From CBDDEH01 sp965226865 (GTDB lineage: Bacteria > Chloroflexota > Dehalococcoidia > Lucifugimonadales > JAGWBF01), in the NCBI GenBank assembly GCA_965226865.1, contig CBDDEH010000003.1, positions 124,001 through 188,000 on the forward strand: a stretch of 64,000 bases of DNA. The letters are read 5' to 3'. The notes beneath the pieces were generated by a model, which saw nothing but the letters and a program-made list of their open reading frames with translations, did no database searches and was not told the origin of the DNA. The translations under genes were made by a program, and so were the position numbers. Of the stretch, positions 43,278-52,352 are shown one piece after another (positions within the stretch are counted from its first letter, which is position 1; every line of letters begins with the position of its first letter).

Positions 43278-44199
43278 TGCTTCCCCTTGCCAGCTCAGAT
43301 AGCCTCTCTTCCCACCAGTCCGCTGGGTTGCTGCCGTATCCCTTCCTGAAAATGATAATGCCGTTTCGGTCCAACCCTATTTTTGTGGACTGCGAAGTAA
43401 CTCGATAACTTTCGAACAAGTCCCGATTGCCCAAATATGCGTCCCATGGGTATCGGTTTTGCTCAAAGTAGCTCCGGATCCTATCGGCGCCTTCTAAGCT
43501 GTCCCAGGCTACAGCCACGAATTTTACATCATCCGAATATTTGGAGAATACCTGCCCTAGCGTCCGAAACTCGGAGCGGCAGACAGGTCACCACGTAGCA
43601 AAGAAGTACAACAAAACGGGCTTACCATCGCTCATCAAGCTCGATAGTTGTACTGACTGTCCATCCAACGTCAGTACTGTGAATGCGGGCCCTGTGGTCC
43701 CAACCCGATGCCCGGTTGGTGGTATTGGTACGGGCGTCGGAGTTGGAATCGGGGTCGGCGTGGGGGTAGGTATGGGGGTTGGAGTAGGTGGCACTGTGGG
43801 CGTTAAAGCCGGTGCAGACGGAATCAGAGTTGCTTTTGGCGACGGTGCGGCGGTTGCCTCGGGTGGGGCCGCCGTGGAAGGCGACACCACCCCTGACGGC
43901 GTTGTGGTGGGCTCTACGATCGCAATAGGTATTTGTGAGGGCGTCGGTGGTGGAGAGGTCGGTGTCGAAGCAGGGTCCGGCGCTGTGATGGGTATTATGG
44001 GTGTAGCTGTTAGTGTAGGCGTAGATGCTGTAACTGACGGCGAGGGCTCCGGTGCCGTTGGACTGGGAGTGTCAGTCGACGTGGGGGACGCTGGTGTGGC
44101 TACCGGTTCAGTGCCTGTCCCGCCGCACGCTGCTAACAATACGCCAATAAGCACAAATAATACACCGAAGGCTATGGTGTAGTTAGACGAGTCTTTCAC
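43270..44199 (-). CDS. Thioredoxin-fold (TlpA/ResA-like) lipoprotein with UGA-encoded selenocysteine (UPVC)
   Basis: A single frame of 309 codons interrupted only by TGA at 43590-43588 (codon 204). The signal peptide ends in the lipobox LLAAC. A long Thr/Pro linker follows, then a TlpA-type domain: GHRVGTTGPAFTVLTLDG, VLLYFFATW, then [TGA]PVC, where family members have WCxxC. After the TGA the fold continues (FVAVAWDSLEGADRIRSYFE, YPWDAYLGNRDLFESY, IGLDRNGIIIFRKGY). The Cys position, the intact downstream frame, the hairpin at 43552-43582 and selA in the same window point to selenocysteine. The likely role is an extracytoplasmic thiol/disulfide or peroxide reductase. A Cys-to-stop mutation is the alternative. 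Confidence 0.85.
43552..43582 (-). promoter_or_regulatory. Putative bacterial SECIS hairpin of the UPVC protein
   Basis: Downstream of the UGA on the coding strand, CTGCC (43582-43578) pairs with GGCAG (43556-43552), GC with GC, and TCCG (43575-43572) with CGGA (43566-43563), closing the loop AGTTT. The loop begins 16 nt after the UGA and has G among its first two bases. Both fit the bacterial SECIS consensus as I know it. The 3' side carries a three-base bulge and a single-base bulge. Confidence 0.6.
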
Positions 44200-44274
44200 A
44201 GGTTATAGCTTCACTATCTTTGTCCTGCAATCGGGTCAATCAAATCTACTCATTAAACCCGGTAGCGGATTCAA

Positions 44275-45312
44275 TTACGCGCTTACGTGCCTCCGAAGGC
44301 GGTGGATCCACATGCGCAATAGAGAGTCGGAAAACACCGCTGGTACGGACAGTGCTACGGTGCGATAGACCCAGCCTCTGGTCACCCTGGAGGGTTTGGA
44401 TGGGTCCAGCCAGTCTTTGTTTCGTACCAGCCTGTCCAGCGTCGCCAGCCCGATCAATATAGGCCACAGGGCCGCTAGGCGCAATCGTGGACACCGCCGG
44501 GGGATAGCCAGGAGATATTCCTCGGCCGCCGTGTAATGCTCCAGCGCCGTTTCAATACGACTCTTCAGGACAGACATTGCCCGGACGCCAGATGAAGGCT
44601 CTAACAACTGTTCGGGGGATAAGCCCACCAGTTCAAGGTCTGCCCAGGGCAGATAGCAGCGCCCTATCCTGAGGTCTTTTGGTACATCGCGCAAGACATT
44701 GGTCAATTGAAGTGCCTTGCCGAAACGTACCCCGATTTCCGACATCCTCTCCGTGTCCCAGTGGTTTAGTTTATCTGTGTGGGCTTTGGCGGTCTCGGTC
44801 CAAAACTCTCCCACACATCCGGCCACGAGGTAAATGTAGCGGTCCAGGTCCTCGGCGTCATTCAGAGCTGCAATCTCGCCCGATTCTTCCGGAGGGAAAG
44901 TGGTAAGGTCGATCTCCATGCCCTGAGTGAGCTTGGTTACAATGCAGCGGACACGGGCACGGTCTTCCTCGGCCAGTCCCTCCAGCACGGAGAATGCCTT
45001 TGGAAGGGTTTCCAGTAGAGCTCGTTCGGCCGGATTGGACTGCTTATCCGATAGGGCTCCTGCGATTTCATCGAGAGCTTGGCGAGACGTCGGGCCTGCT
45101 ATCTGTGCGCGGAAGGCGAGAAGATATTTCAAACGCTGGTCAGGGGGTAGGAGCCTTGTGTCGGCTATGGTATCAGCGGCTCGTGCGAGTAAATAGGCAA
45201 GGCCGACGGGTTGGCGAAGCTTGGATGGGAGTACTCGCAGGGTCAGATAGAAAGACCTTGAGACACTACGCAAAAGTTGGGTCAAGAGCTTGTCCCGGTC
45301 CGTTACTGGCAC
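44275..45312 (-). CDS. Squalene/phytoene synthase family protein
   Basis: 345 residues of the head-to-head prenyl synthase family. SRSFYLTLRVLPSKLRQPVG at the N-terminus, the first Asp-rich motif ARAADTIADT (near residue 44) and the second in LTNVLRDVPKDLRIGRCYLP (near 205) bind diphosphates through Mg. The FDFT/squalene-synthase-like spacing suggests two farnesyl-PP are joined to squalene, but phytoene synthase cannot be excluded. A GTG starts it and no strong Shine-Dalgarno is seen. It lies between the GYD gene (51 bp upstream) and the selenoprotein lipoprotein gene (75 bp downstream), all on one strand. No hopanoid or carotenoid genes are adjacent. Confidence 0.85.
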   Translation of the reverse strand: MPVTDRDKLLTQLLRSVSRSFYLTLRVLPSKLRQPVGLAYLLARAADTIADTRLLPPDQRLKYLLAFRAQIAGPTSRQALDEIAGALSDKQSNPAERALLETLPKAFSVLEGLAEEDRARVRCIVTKLTQGMEIDLTTFPPEESGEIAALNDAEDLDRYIYLVAGCVGEFWTETAKAHTDKLNHWDTERMSEIGVRFGKALQLTNVLRDVPKDLRIGRCYLPWADLELVGLSPEQLLEPSSGVRAMSVLKSRIETALEHYTAAEEYLLAIPRRCPRLRLAALWPILIGLATLDRLVRNKDWLDPSKPSRVTRGWVYRTVALSVPAVFSDSLLRMWIHRLRRHVSA

Positions 45313-45363
45313 CGGTGGTAGTGGGCTCTCGACGCTTGAGTTCGAGGGAGATTCTGCCGTCAG

Positions 45364-45699
45364 TTAGTCAACTCCGATTGGCCCTGTAGCCTCGGTTTCG
45401 ATCCACGGAAAGTCTTCGGGCCCCATTGGTTCCAAATCCCCAATTGGAACGGTCGAAAGCGTCGTTACATGAACACCGGCTCGTACGCCTAATTCGAGAG
45501 AAAAACGGGCGATAGCATCGTTATCCGGGGCTTCCACGATATTCACGAAATCGTATGCTCCCAAAACGCCGTAGACGCCCAAGACCTTAGTTCCACCGAC
45601 GGCGATGTCGTCCTGGACCTTAAATATGGTTTCCGGGTCCTCAAGTGCTTTGGCACCCCCCTCTGTGGTTAGGGTAAGCAACTGGATGTATACTGGCAT
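45364..45699 (-). CDS. GYD-domain protein
   Basis: 111 residues of the GYD family, small dimeric alpha-beta barrel-like proteins of unknown function named after the conserved Gly-Tyr-Asp. Here the motif region is VYGVLGAYDFVNIVEAPDND (AYD variant). The N-terminus reads PVYIQLLTLTTEGGAKALED. It is probably the first gene of a transcript with the prenyl synthase. Upstream is a 303-bp gap, divergent from moxR, holding no gene. Confidence 0.78.
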   Translation of the reverse strand: MPVYIQLLTLTTEGGAKALEDPETIFKVQDDIAVGGTKVLGVYGVLGAYDFVNIVEAPDNDAIARFSLELGVRAGVHVTTLSTVPIGDLEPMGPEDFPWIETEATGPIGVD

Positions 45700-45942
45700 T
45701 ACCGCACCCCCTTTGGTGCCTTGAATGTCTATTGTGCCCTACATTGTATACCACTGGGTATACCACTGGCTGGCAGAATAACGATGCTGGTCCAGCGAGA
45801 GCGATCTGTATCTGATAGGAAGCCTGAAGGGAGGAATGTGTTTGACATTTATGCGAACTACCCCGTAGTATCGCTAAAAGTCCAATTCCCCTACAAAAGT
45901 TCCATTCCGACGACTCCTGACTCATGTACGGACTTTGGCTCG

Positions 45943-45972
45943 ATCTGAACCGCTTCCTATAGCGGTTCAGAT
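45943..45972. promoter_or_regulatory. Perfect inverted repeat 30 bp upstream of the MoxR operon
   Basis: ATCTGAACCGCT (45943-45954) and AGCGGTTCAGAT (45961-45972) are exact inverted repeats around TCCTAT. The flanking genes diverge, so it is not needed as a terminator. Its place in the moxR leader suggests an operator or an RNA hairpin in the 5' UTR. It is the only notable structure I see in the 303-bp gap (45700-46002). Confidence 0.5.
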
Positions 45973-46002
45973 TCGGAGACAAACCAGGTTTTGGGGGTGA
46001 TT

Positions 46003-47079
46003 ATGGCTGACGAGCATGTCTTGGAAGAAACGAGTTCGCCGAACTTACAGCTTGAATATCCCGAAATAGAGTCCGATACGGCAACCGAAGACCAGCTAGG
46101 GGCGGCCCGAGAGATTGGCGCCAATCTCGTCGCAAATATCAAGAAGGCCATCGTTGCCAAGGATGATGTCGTAAAGGTTGTCGTCGCAGCCCTTTTCTCC
46201 AGAGGCCACGTTTTGATCGAAGGGGTCCCCGGCGTAGGCAAGACTATGCTGGCTCGGGCGGTTGCCAAATCCATCGGGGTGACGTTCAGGCGTATCCAGT
46301 GCACCGCCGACCTTCTTCCTACGGATATTACTGGCGTTTACATATTCGATCAGAAGACCCAGGAGTTCCACTTCCGCCCGGGGCCAGTTATGGCCCATAT
46401 CGTGTTGGTGGATGAGATCAACCGGGCCTCTCCCAAAACTCAGTCTGCCCTGCTGGAATGCATGGAAGAGCGCCAAATCACGATAGATGGCACTACCCAT
46501 CCGATGCCCGATCCATTTTTGGTGCTCGCAACACGCAATCCCACAGAACATGGGGGGACCTTCCCCCTACCGGAAACAGAATTAGATCGCTTTTTACTGA
46601 GGGTCAGGCTCGACTATCCTAGCCAGGAAGAAGAAGTATCTATTCTTGAAAACCAGTCGCCTGTTCATCCTATCAACTCTGTTGGACAGGCGGTTGATCA
46701 AGAAGAAATTTATCTGGCTCAAAGGGCAGTCAGAAGTATTTACGTAGACCGGCTGGTTAAGGAGTATATCGTCAAACTCGTAAACGCCACGAGGGAGCAC
46801 CAGTCGGTATATCTGGGAGCTTCAACCCGGGCCGCTCTTGGATTGATGACCCTTGCTCAATCGACCGCATTGCTAAATGGGCGTGATTTCGTCGTTCCGG
46901 ATGACGTCAAGGCGGTTGCGACAAACGCCCTGGGCCATAGGATGGTTCTCACGGCCGACGGCCGTTCTTCCATAGGCGAGGACGAGGCCATCAGGCAGAT
47001 CCTCGAAACCGTGCCGGTTCCGGGAGCAGTCCCGGTCGAGCGATTCCCCTTACCCACGATCCGTGTCAAAAGGGGCTAA
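46003..47079 (+). CDS. MoxR-family AAA+ ATPase
   Basis: About 358 residues. Walker A is GVPGVGKTM (74-82), Walker B is VLVDEINRA, sensor 1 is in LATRNPTEHGG, and a C-terminal lid domain follows (TRAALGLMTLAQSTALLNGR). MoxR ATPases act as chaperones, typically assembling or activating protein complexes together with VWA or DUF58 partners. The ATG at 46003 follows GGGGGTGA. DUF58 and transglutaminase genes follow on the same strand in the classic MoxR-DUF58-TgpA operon order; both of those are damaged while this gene is intact. Confidence 0.92.
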   Translation: MADEHVLEETSSPNLQLEYPEIESDTATEDQLGAAREIGANLVANIKKAIVAKDDVVKVVVAALFSRGHVLIEGVPGVGKTMLARAVAKSIGVTFRRIQCTADLLPTDITGVYIFDQKTQEFHFRPGPVMAHIVLVDEINRASPKTQSALLECMEERQITIDGTTHPMPDPFLVLATRNPTEHGGTFPLPETELDRFLLRVRLDYPSQEEEVSILENQSPVHPINSVGQAVDQEEIYLAQRAVRSIYVDRLVKEYIVKLVNATREHQSVYLGASTRAALGLMTLAQSTALLNGRDFVVPDDVKAVATNALGHRMVLTADGRSSIGEDEAIRQILETVPVPGAVPVERFPLPTIRVKRG

Positions 47080-47115
47080 CGACCCGGCAGTAAGCCCTTT
47101 GTAGGCGGTGAACAA

Positions 47116-48320
47116 ATGGCCAACGCCCTGAAACTCGCCGGGGCACTCCTCATAATTATTGCCTTGCTATGATCACCGGATTCCAGCCCTTATACTGGCT
47201 GGTTTACGTCGTCGTGGGCGGTGCCATGCTCGGTTACCTCTGGGCCTGGGTCCAGAGATGAGGTCTCGAGACTCGCGTAGTGGAAATCTCCTCCCATCCT
47301 CAGGTTGGGCAGGAGGTTCAGCTTATGGTTATGGTCAAGGAGAAAACGGGCCTGCCACGCTTAGGCCTCAGAGCTCGTCTAATCAGCGATTTCTCCGTCG
47401 AAGGCGAAGAGGACTTTAACCTCTCTCCCAAAGGTTCAACCTCCTGGACTGTTTCCGGATTGTGTCGCCGCCGCGGTCTCAACACTGTTGGGTCCGTCGC
47501 AATCATGTCCGGAGATCCTTCTGGGCTTGTGAACCTGGAGTGCAGGGTAGGCCAGCCTCAGAGCATACTCGTGTACCCCTCTACGGTTGAGCTTCCCGAC
47601 GCGATGGTTGACGGGCAAGCCTTGGGCGGAGAGCTTGGTGAAGCCGGGCAGTTGACCGGACACAGCCCAGCAGCCTCGCTGGTGCGTGCCTATGTTCCCG
47701 GAGATAGCCTAGCTCACATTCACTGGCCCACCACTGCTCGTCTGAACCAGCTAATGACCAAGGAGTTCGAGGGCGCGGGGATCAACGAAGTGTGGCTGTT
47801 CGTGGATATGCAGCAGTCGGCTCAGGCTGGGGAAGGTGACGAAAGCACCGAGGAATACAGCGTTACGATCGCGGCCTCTCTGGCAAAAGGCCTGATCAAA
47901 AATGGCCATGCGGTCGGTCTGGTAGCCCAGGGTGACCAGTTTTATAGATACGCTCCCGGCAAAGACGAAAATCACCTTTGGGGCCTGTTGAAGGCTTTGG
48001 CGCTCATGAAGGCAACGGGGGCGGCTCCATTGTCTAGCGTCATGGCCCAGGGCACCGCCGACATGATCTCGGGAACCGTCGCTATTGTGATCAGTCCCCG
48101 GTCAACGCATGGCCTCGGAACCTTCTTTCAGTTTTTGATTAGACGAGGAATCCTTGTGATGCCTGTCCATCTGGATAGTGCCAGCTTTGGAGGGGCGTCA
48201 CAAATCAAGCCTTCGGCAGAGGCGGGGATAGGAGCAAAGGAATCGTCCTTCGTTGTAAGAAGAGGGGACGATTTGACGCCCTGCCTTGGTAGCGTGTTGA
48301 ACCAAATCGAAAGCTACTGA
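47116..48320 (+). pseudogene. DUF58-domain protein, frameshift plus in-frame TGA
   Basis: The N-terminus has two membrane helices typical of DUF58 proteins (LKLAGALLIIIALL, then LYWLVYVVVGGAMLGYLWAW), but the frame shifts between them near 47168 (one base missing). A TGA at 47259-47261 then separates WVQR from GLETRVVEISSHPQVGQE. The rest (47280-48320) is intact: the DUF58 core signature YVPGDSLAHIHWPTTARLNQ is near the middle, followed by a von-Willebrand-like region (VWLFVDMQQSAQAGEG). The TGA is not at a cysteine or redox motif, so it is not read as selenocysteine. Loss of function or sequence error are both possible. Confidence 0.8.
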
Positions 48321-48332
48321 CGACTAAGGAGA

Positions 48333-50786
48333 ATGGCATTGCGAGACGGCCACCGTGGTTACCTGCTCTCATTCAGGGAGTTGGTCGTGCTGACGTTGGT
48401 AGCCCTCCCATTGATTGTGACAGTTTCCGCCATAGAGGCCGCGGATTGGGTCAAGTGCCTCCCCTCCCTCAAGATAGTCGTAGTGGTATCCGTTTTGATT
48501 TGGGCCTACGTCGCCCGTAGTTCAATACCTGGTAAGATCGCCCATCCAACCGCATTGGTGCTCTGCGTAGGCGCTGGCTTCTTGATCGGCTCCCTCACCT
48601 TGTCCGGAAATCGGGGATTTTCGGACCTGGCCAACCAGATCGGGTCCTGGTTCGAGGCCATTGGCGGAGCGGACCGGAACCGAGGCACGGCCATGACCGG
48701 TGTCTTCCTCATCGGCGTTACCATATTCATGAGCTATCTTTCCGTGTGGTTTGCGTATCGGAGGAGTTTCGCGTTACTGGCCGCGTTGCCTGGCCTTGGC
48801 GTTCTTCTTATCGTCCTCGCGTTTCTGACAGAGGACTACTACTGGTACTTCTTCGTCTACCTGCTGGCCGCCGCCCCCGGCATTGCGTATCGTCAAGGTG
48901 GGCGGTGGAATGTGTCGGCTAAACGAGTCCCTCTGTTGGGGTCTTTGGCGGCAGGTGGAATATTGATGGGCCTGGCTCTGCTACCAGTGTCCAAAGTGCC
49001 TGCTCCTGAAGGGACGGTCATGCCCTTCGTGTCCGAGTTGGAAGAGCCCTGGTATTTGTTTAGCGAACGGTGGTCGAATCTCTTCTATGCGGTGCCCAGC
49101 AGGCAAAATTGGCCTTCCTTTGCCATACCAGACGACCTCTCATTTACCGGTCCCATTGATGAGCTGAGCGATGAATTGCTTTTCGTAGTCGAGTCGGACG
49201 AACCGTATCGCTGGAGGACGAGGGTTTATGAAACCTATACCAACCTCGGCTGGACCAATGAAAGGCCTCCGGAAAAAACGGCTATCACCGATGAGCCATT
49301 ACAGCAATTAACCGAGGACATTCAGTCTCGGAAAGAAGTCAAGATTAGTGTTCGCATGTTCTCCAAAGCCAACAATCTAGCTGCGGTTGGTGAGCCGATT
49401 TCGGCCGACGTCCCTGCCTACGTTGGTTTGTCTCCTTAGCCCCGCTTTAACTTTTATCTTGAAGGCTCACAATTCAGCTACCTTCCTTCAGTGATAGAGG
49501 AATTTCGTGATAGCTTGGTGGAGAAAGGGGCAGTCCAGGATCAATTTCCGACAGGTGAGCTGGACGAATTGGGTTTCCGACGACTCTTATCTTCCCAGGA
49601 TACCGATAGCTCTTATCTTACGCTAGAACGGGTAGAGTCTGGGCTGAGCCCGCCACTTACCTTTGTGAGCCAGCGGGTATTGGTACCTCCAAGGCGATAT
49701 ACAACTGTAGGTTCTATCTCAACCGCCACTCCAAGAATACTGAGAGAAGCAGGACAAGACTATCCCACCTGGGTTACCGACAGGTATCTCCAGCTTACCG
49801 ACGATTTCCCTGAGAGTGTCAAGACCCTGGCTGCGGAGCTTGTAAGGGGTCGGGACAACCCCTACGACATGGCGGAGGCCATCCGCCAACACCTCCTAAC
49901 CCTTCCCTATAGCCTTCAAGTCACCCATCCGCCTCCTGGGCAGGACTGGGTTGAACACTTCCTCTTCGTTCAGAGGAAGGGATATTGCCAGAACTACGCA
50001 TCGTCGATGATAACGATGCTGAGGTCGTTGGGGGTCCCAGCGCGGTTGGCGGTTGGATTCGCCCCCGGTATACGGGACGAAGGTCGCGGTGTTTGGGAGG
50101 TCCAAGCATTACATTACCATGCCTGGCCCGAAGTCTACTTCCCCCAATACGGATGGGTTGAGTTCGAACCCACCCCACCAGCCGTACAACCAGCCCTCAC
50201 ACATCTGGGTATTGAATCCACCGCGACAGTGTTTAATCCATTTCTGGACCCAGAGTTCTGTATCGAAAACTTCGACTTTGGGAATTGCGATACGACTGAA
50301 ATTGAGACCAGCATAGGTGGGGACGAGTTGGTGGAACTGACTCCAGATAACAGTCAAAACACCATAGAGGCTCCATCCGCAGGCGGTGCCGGCTGGACTT
50401 TCTCCTCGTACTGGGTGCTGATTGGCCTCGGCTTCGTCCTTGCCCTAGTGGTTCCCGCCGGTACCATCTCGTACGCACGCTGGAGCTTGGGGCGATTGGG
50501 GTATCCCACCGCTGCCTACGCTACAATGAGCTTGCTGGGCAGGTTTGCCGGCGTAAGAAGACAGCCACAAGAGACGCCGTGGGAATACAGCTCCAGGTTA
50601 TCCCGTGAATTCCCAGACCACACAGAGGCTGTTAAAACGATAACAGTTGGATTTGTCACGACCAGATACGGTCCATCAAAAAAATTGGCCTCAAAGGAGA
50701 TAGAAGGGCTACGGGCTTCGTGGCACGCTATCAGGACGGCACTCTTCACACGTATACTACGCAGGCTGATCCCACTTAGAAAATAG
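48333..50786 (+). pseudogene. TgpA-type membrane transglutaminase-like protein, interrupted by TAG
   Basis: 818 codons in one frame with a single TAG at 49437-49439. The N-terminal part has about six membrane helices (LVVLTLVALPLIVTVSAIEA and others, DUF3488-like). The external part carries the transglutaminase core: Cys in KGYCQNYASSMITMLRSLGV (C552), His in LHYHAWPEVYF, and the acidic residue in WVEFEPTPP. A final helix (YWVLIGLGFVLALVVPAG) and a cytoplasmic DUF4129-like tail follow. The sequence around the stop (AYVGLSP, then PRFNFYLEGSQFSYLPS) joins smoothly, so a CAG-to-TAG change is likely. It starts 12 bp after DUF58. Confidence 0.82.
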
Positions 50787-50863
50787 GTGCTCCGTGAAAC
50801 CTCTTCTCGTCCTTTGCCGTAAGGTCAAAGGTCAGCCATTTCCCACATGTGACAATACAAACA

Positions 50864-50890
50864 TGTAAGATTTGTTAATCATTCTGTAAG
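50864..50890 (+). promoter_or_regulatory. Possible response-regulator operator: two TGTAAG repeats 21 bp apart
   Basis: TGTAAGATTTG at 50864 and TGTAAGGTTTT at 50885 are direct repeats with a 21-bp period, two helical turns, located about 80 bp before the thioredoxin-like gene that opens the response regulator/kinase operon. OmpR-family regulators bind tandem direct repeats. The spacing is longer than the usual 10-11 bp, so this is tentative. Confidence 0.35.
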
Positions 50891-50970
50891 GTTTTTCATC
50901 ACGTCGGAAGCTTTTGCCCATATCATTCGCATAGCGTTCGTTGCATCATCAAAAAGCCTATGGAGAGTCG

Positions 50971-51651
50971 ATGACTGGTAATCAACGGTTGATAGCTGTG
51001 CTGGGCACAATCATCTTTATGGGTACTGTGACCGCAGTGATCCAGGTGGCGATACCCTCCCAATCAGCTGGTGGGAATGAGTCGGCACTCCCAACGTCCC
51101 AGGCAAAAGAAGGCGAGGCACAGGGGCCGCTAGCCCCTGATTTCGTCGGGATCACCCAATGGATCAACAGTCAGCCTCTAAGCCTGGGCGATCTGAAGGG
51201 CAAAGTAGTGCTTGTGGACTTTTGGACGTATAGTTGTATCAACTGCCGACGCACGCAGCCTTACCTGCAAGATTGGAACACCAAGTACTCTGGTAGCGGA
51301 CTCGTAATCGTTGGAGTCCACTCCCCGGAGTTCGAGTTTGAGAAAGTGGAATCCAACGTGCGAGATGCCACTGTCAGGCAAAGGGTAAGCTGGCCGGTTG
51401 CTATGGATAATGACTTTGCAACCTGGAGGGCTTATCGTAACCGGTATTGGCCTCACAAGTTCCTGATCGACCACAACGGAGTCATACGCTATGACCATGT
51501 CGGCGAAGGGGCGTATGAAGAAACGGAACGGCAGATCCGGAATCTCCCCACTGAGGCCGGCTATGAAATCACCATGATCCCTGCCGGAGGGGTCGAGGTA
51601 GGCGGCGCTGGCGTCTCTGTTGCACAAGACGCATTTGCCGGCGGGTTATGA
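50971..51651 (+). CDS. Membrane-anchored thioredoxin-fold protein (TlpA/DipZ-C-like, CINC)
   Basis: About 226 residues. An N-terminal anchor (LIAVLGTIIFMGTVTAVIQV) precedes an extracytoplasmic redoxin domain: LKGKVVLVDFWTYSCINCRR carries the CINC active site, followed by IVGVHSPEFEFEKVESNVRD and a cis-Pro-type region PHKFLIDHNGVIRYDHVGEG. The WTYSCINC sequence is typical of the DipZ C-terminal domain and related proteins. The ATG at 50971 follows GGAGAG. It overlaps the response-regulator start by 4 bp, so redox and signalling genes are coupled. It uses Cys where the 43270 and 55450 proteins use UGA. Confidence 0.8.
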   Translation: MTGNQRLIAVLGTIIFMGTVTAVIQVAIPSQSAGGNESALPTSQAKEGEAQGPLAPDFVGITQWINSQPLSLGDLKGKVVLVDFWTYSCINCRRTQPYLQDWNTKYSGSGLVIVGVHSPEFEFEKVESNVRDATVRQRVSWPVAMDNDFATWRAYRNRYWPHKFLIDHNGVIRYDHVGEGAYEETERQIRNLPTEAGYEITMIPAGGVEVGGAGVSVAQDAFAGGL

Positions 51652-52352
51652 TCGTGCCCAATCGCATTTTGGTTGTGGATGACGAGCGAACGGTTACCGA
51701 GGTCGTCGAGCGCTACCTGCAGCTAGAGGGCTATGACGTCGCTACGGCCGACGACGGCCTTGAAGCTTTACGGCTCGCACAAGAGTGGGCGCCCGATCTG
51801 GTGGTTCTCGATCTCATGCTACCCCAATTGGACGGTCTGGAAGTTTGCCGTCAGCTCCGAAAGGACTCCCATTTGCCCATCATCATGTTGACGGCCAGAG
51901 GTGAGGAGACCGATCGGGTCGTCGGTCTGGAAATGGGGGCGGACGACTACACGGTAAAGCCCTTCAGCCCAAGAGAGTTGGTTGCAAGGGTGAAGTCGGT
52001 GTTTCGTAGAGTTTCGGTAGGCCCCGTACAAGCTCCGGGAGGTACTCTCCGTTTCGACGACCTTACCATTAACCCTCAGACCAGGGAAGTGACAGAAAAC
52101 TGGAGAGAGGTTCGATTGACTGCGAAGGAGTTCGACCTTCTGTTCTTCCTGGCCAGTTACCCTGGTCAGGTCTTCACCCGCTCTCGACTGATGGACCAAG
52201 TTTGGGACTACACCTACGCCGCGGACTCCAGCACGGTCACCGTTCATATCAGGCGACTGCGGGAGAAAATCGAGACCGATCCGGTACGACCTCGGTACAT
52301 CAAGGCGGTTTGGGGTGTCGGCTACAAGTATGACGGTGAGAGCCATGGCTAA
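51648..52352 (+). CDS. OmpR/PhoB-family response regulator
   Basis: 234 residues: receiver domain with the acidic pair in VVDDE, phospho-acceptor D55 (VVLDLMLPQLDG), Thr in IIMLTARGEE and Lys in YTVKPFSPREL; then a winged-helix effector (VRLTAKEFDLLFFLASYPGQ, STVTVHIRRLREKIE, YIKAVWGVGYKY). The start overlaps the thioredoxin-like gene (ATGA) and the end overlaps the kinase start by 8 bp, giving a tight three-gene operon. It probably regulates its own operon. Confidence 0.93.
   Translation: MIVPNRILVVDDERTVTEVVERYLQLEGYDVATADDGLEALRLAQEWAPDLVVLDLMLPQLDGLEVCRQLRKDSHLPIIMLTARGEETDRVVGLEMGADDYTVKPFSPRELVARVKSVFRRVSVGPVQAPGGTLRFDDLTINPQTREVTENWREVRLTAKEFDLLFFLASYPGQVFTRSRLMDQVWDYTYAADSSTVTVHIRRLREKIETDPVRPRYIKAVWGVGYKYDGESHG

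Noticed and set aside
43700..43800. Short tandem repeats resembling a minisatellite or CRISPR-like array
   Set aside because: The repeats encode TPTPIP-type linker residues in frame and have no spacer structure. No CRISPR array or cas gene was seen anywhere in the window.
43541..44182. Gly/Val-rich open frame opposite the Thr/Pro linker of the UPVC lipoprotein
   Set aside because: It is the reverse complement of ACC/CCT-type codons in the linker; low-complexity shadow, no start signal.
47259..47261. In-frame TGA in the DUF58 gene as a third selenocysteine codon
   Set aside because: It lies between WVQR and GLETRV after the second membrane helix, with no Cys expected there and no redox motif, and the same gene has a frameshift upstream. 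A nonsense change or sequence error is simpler.
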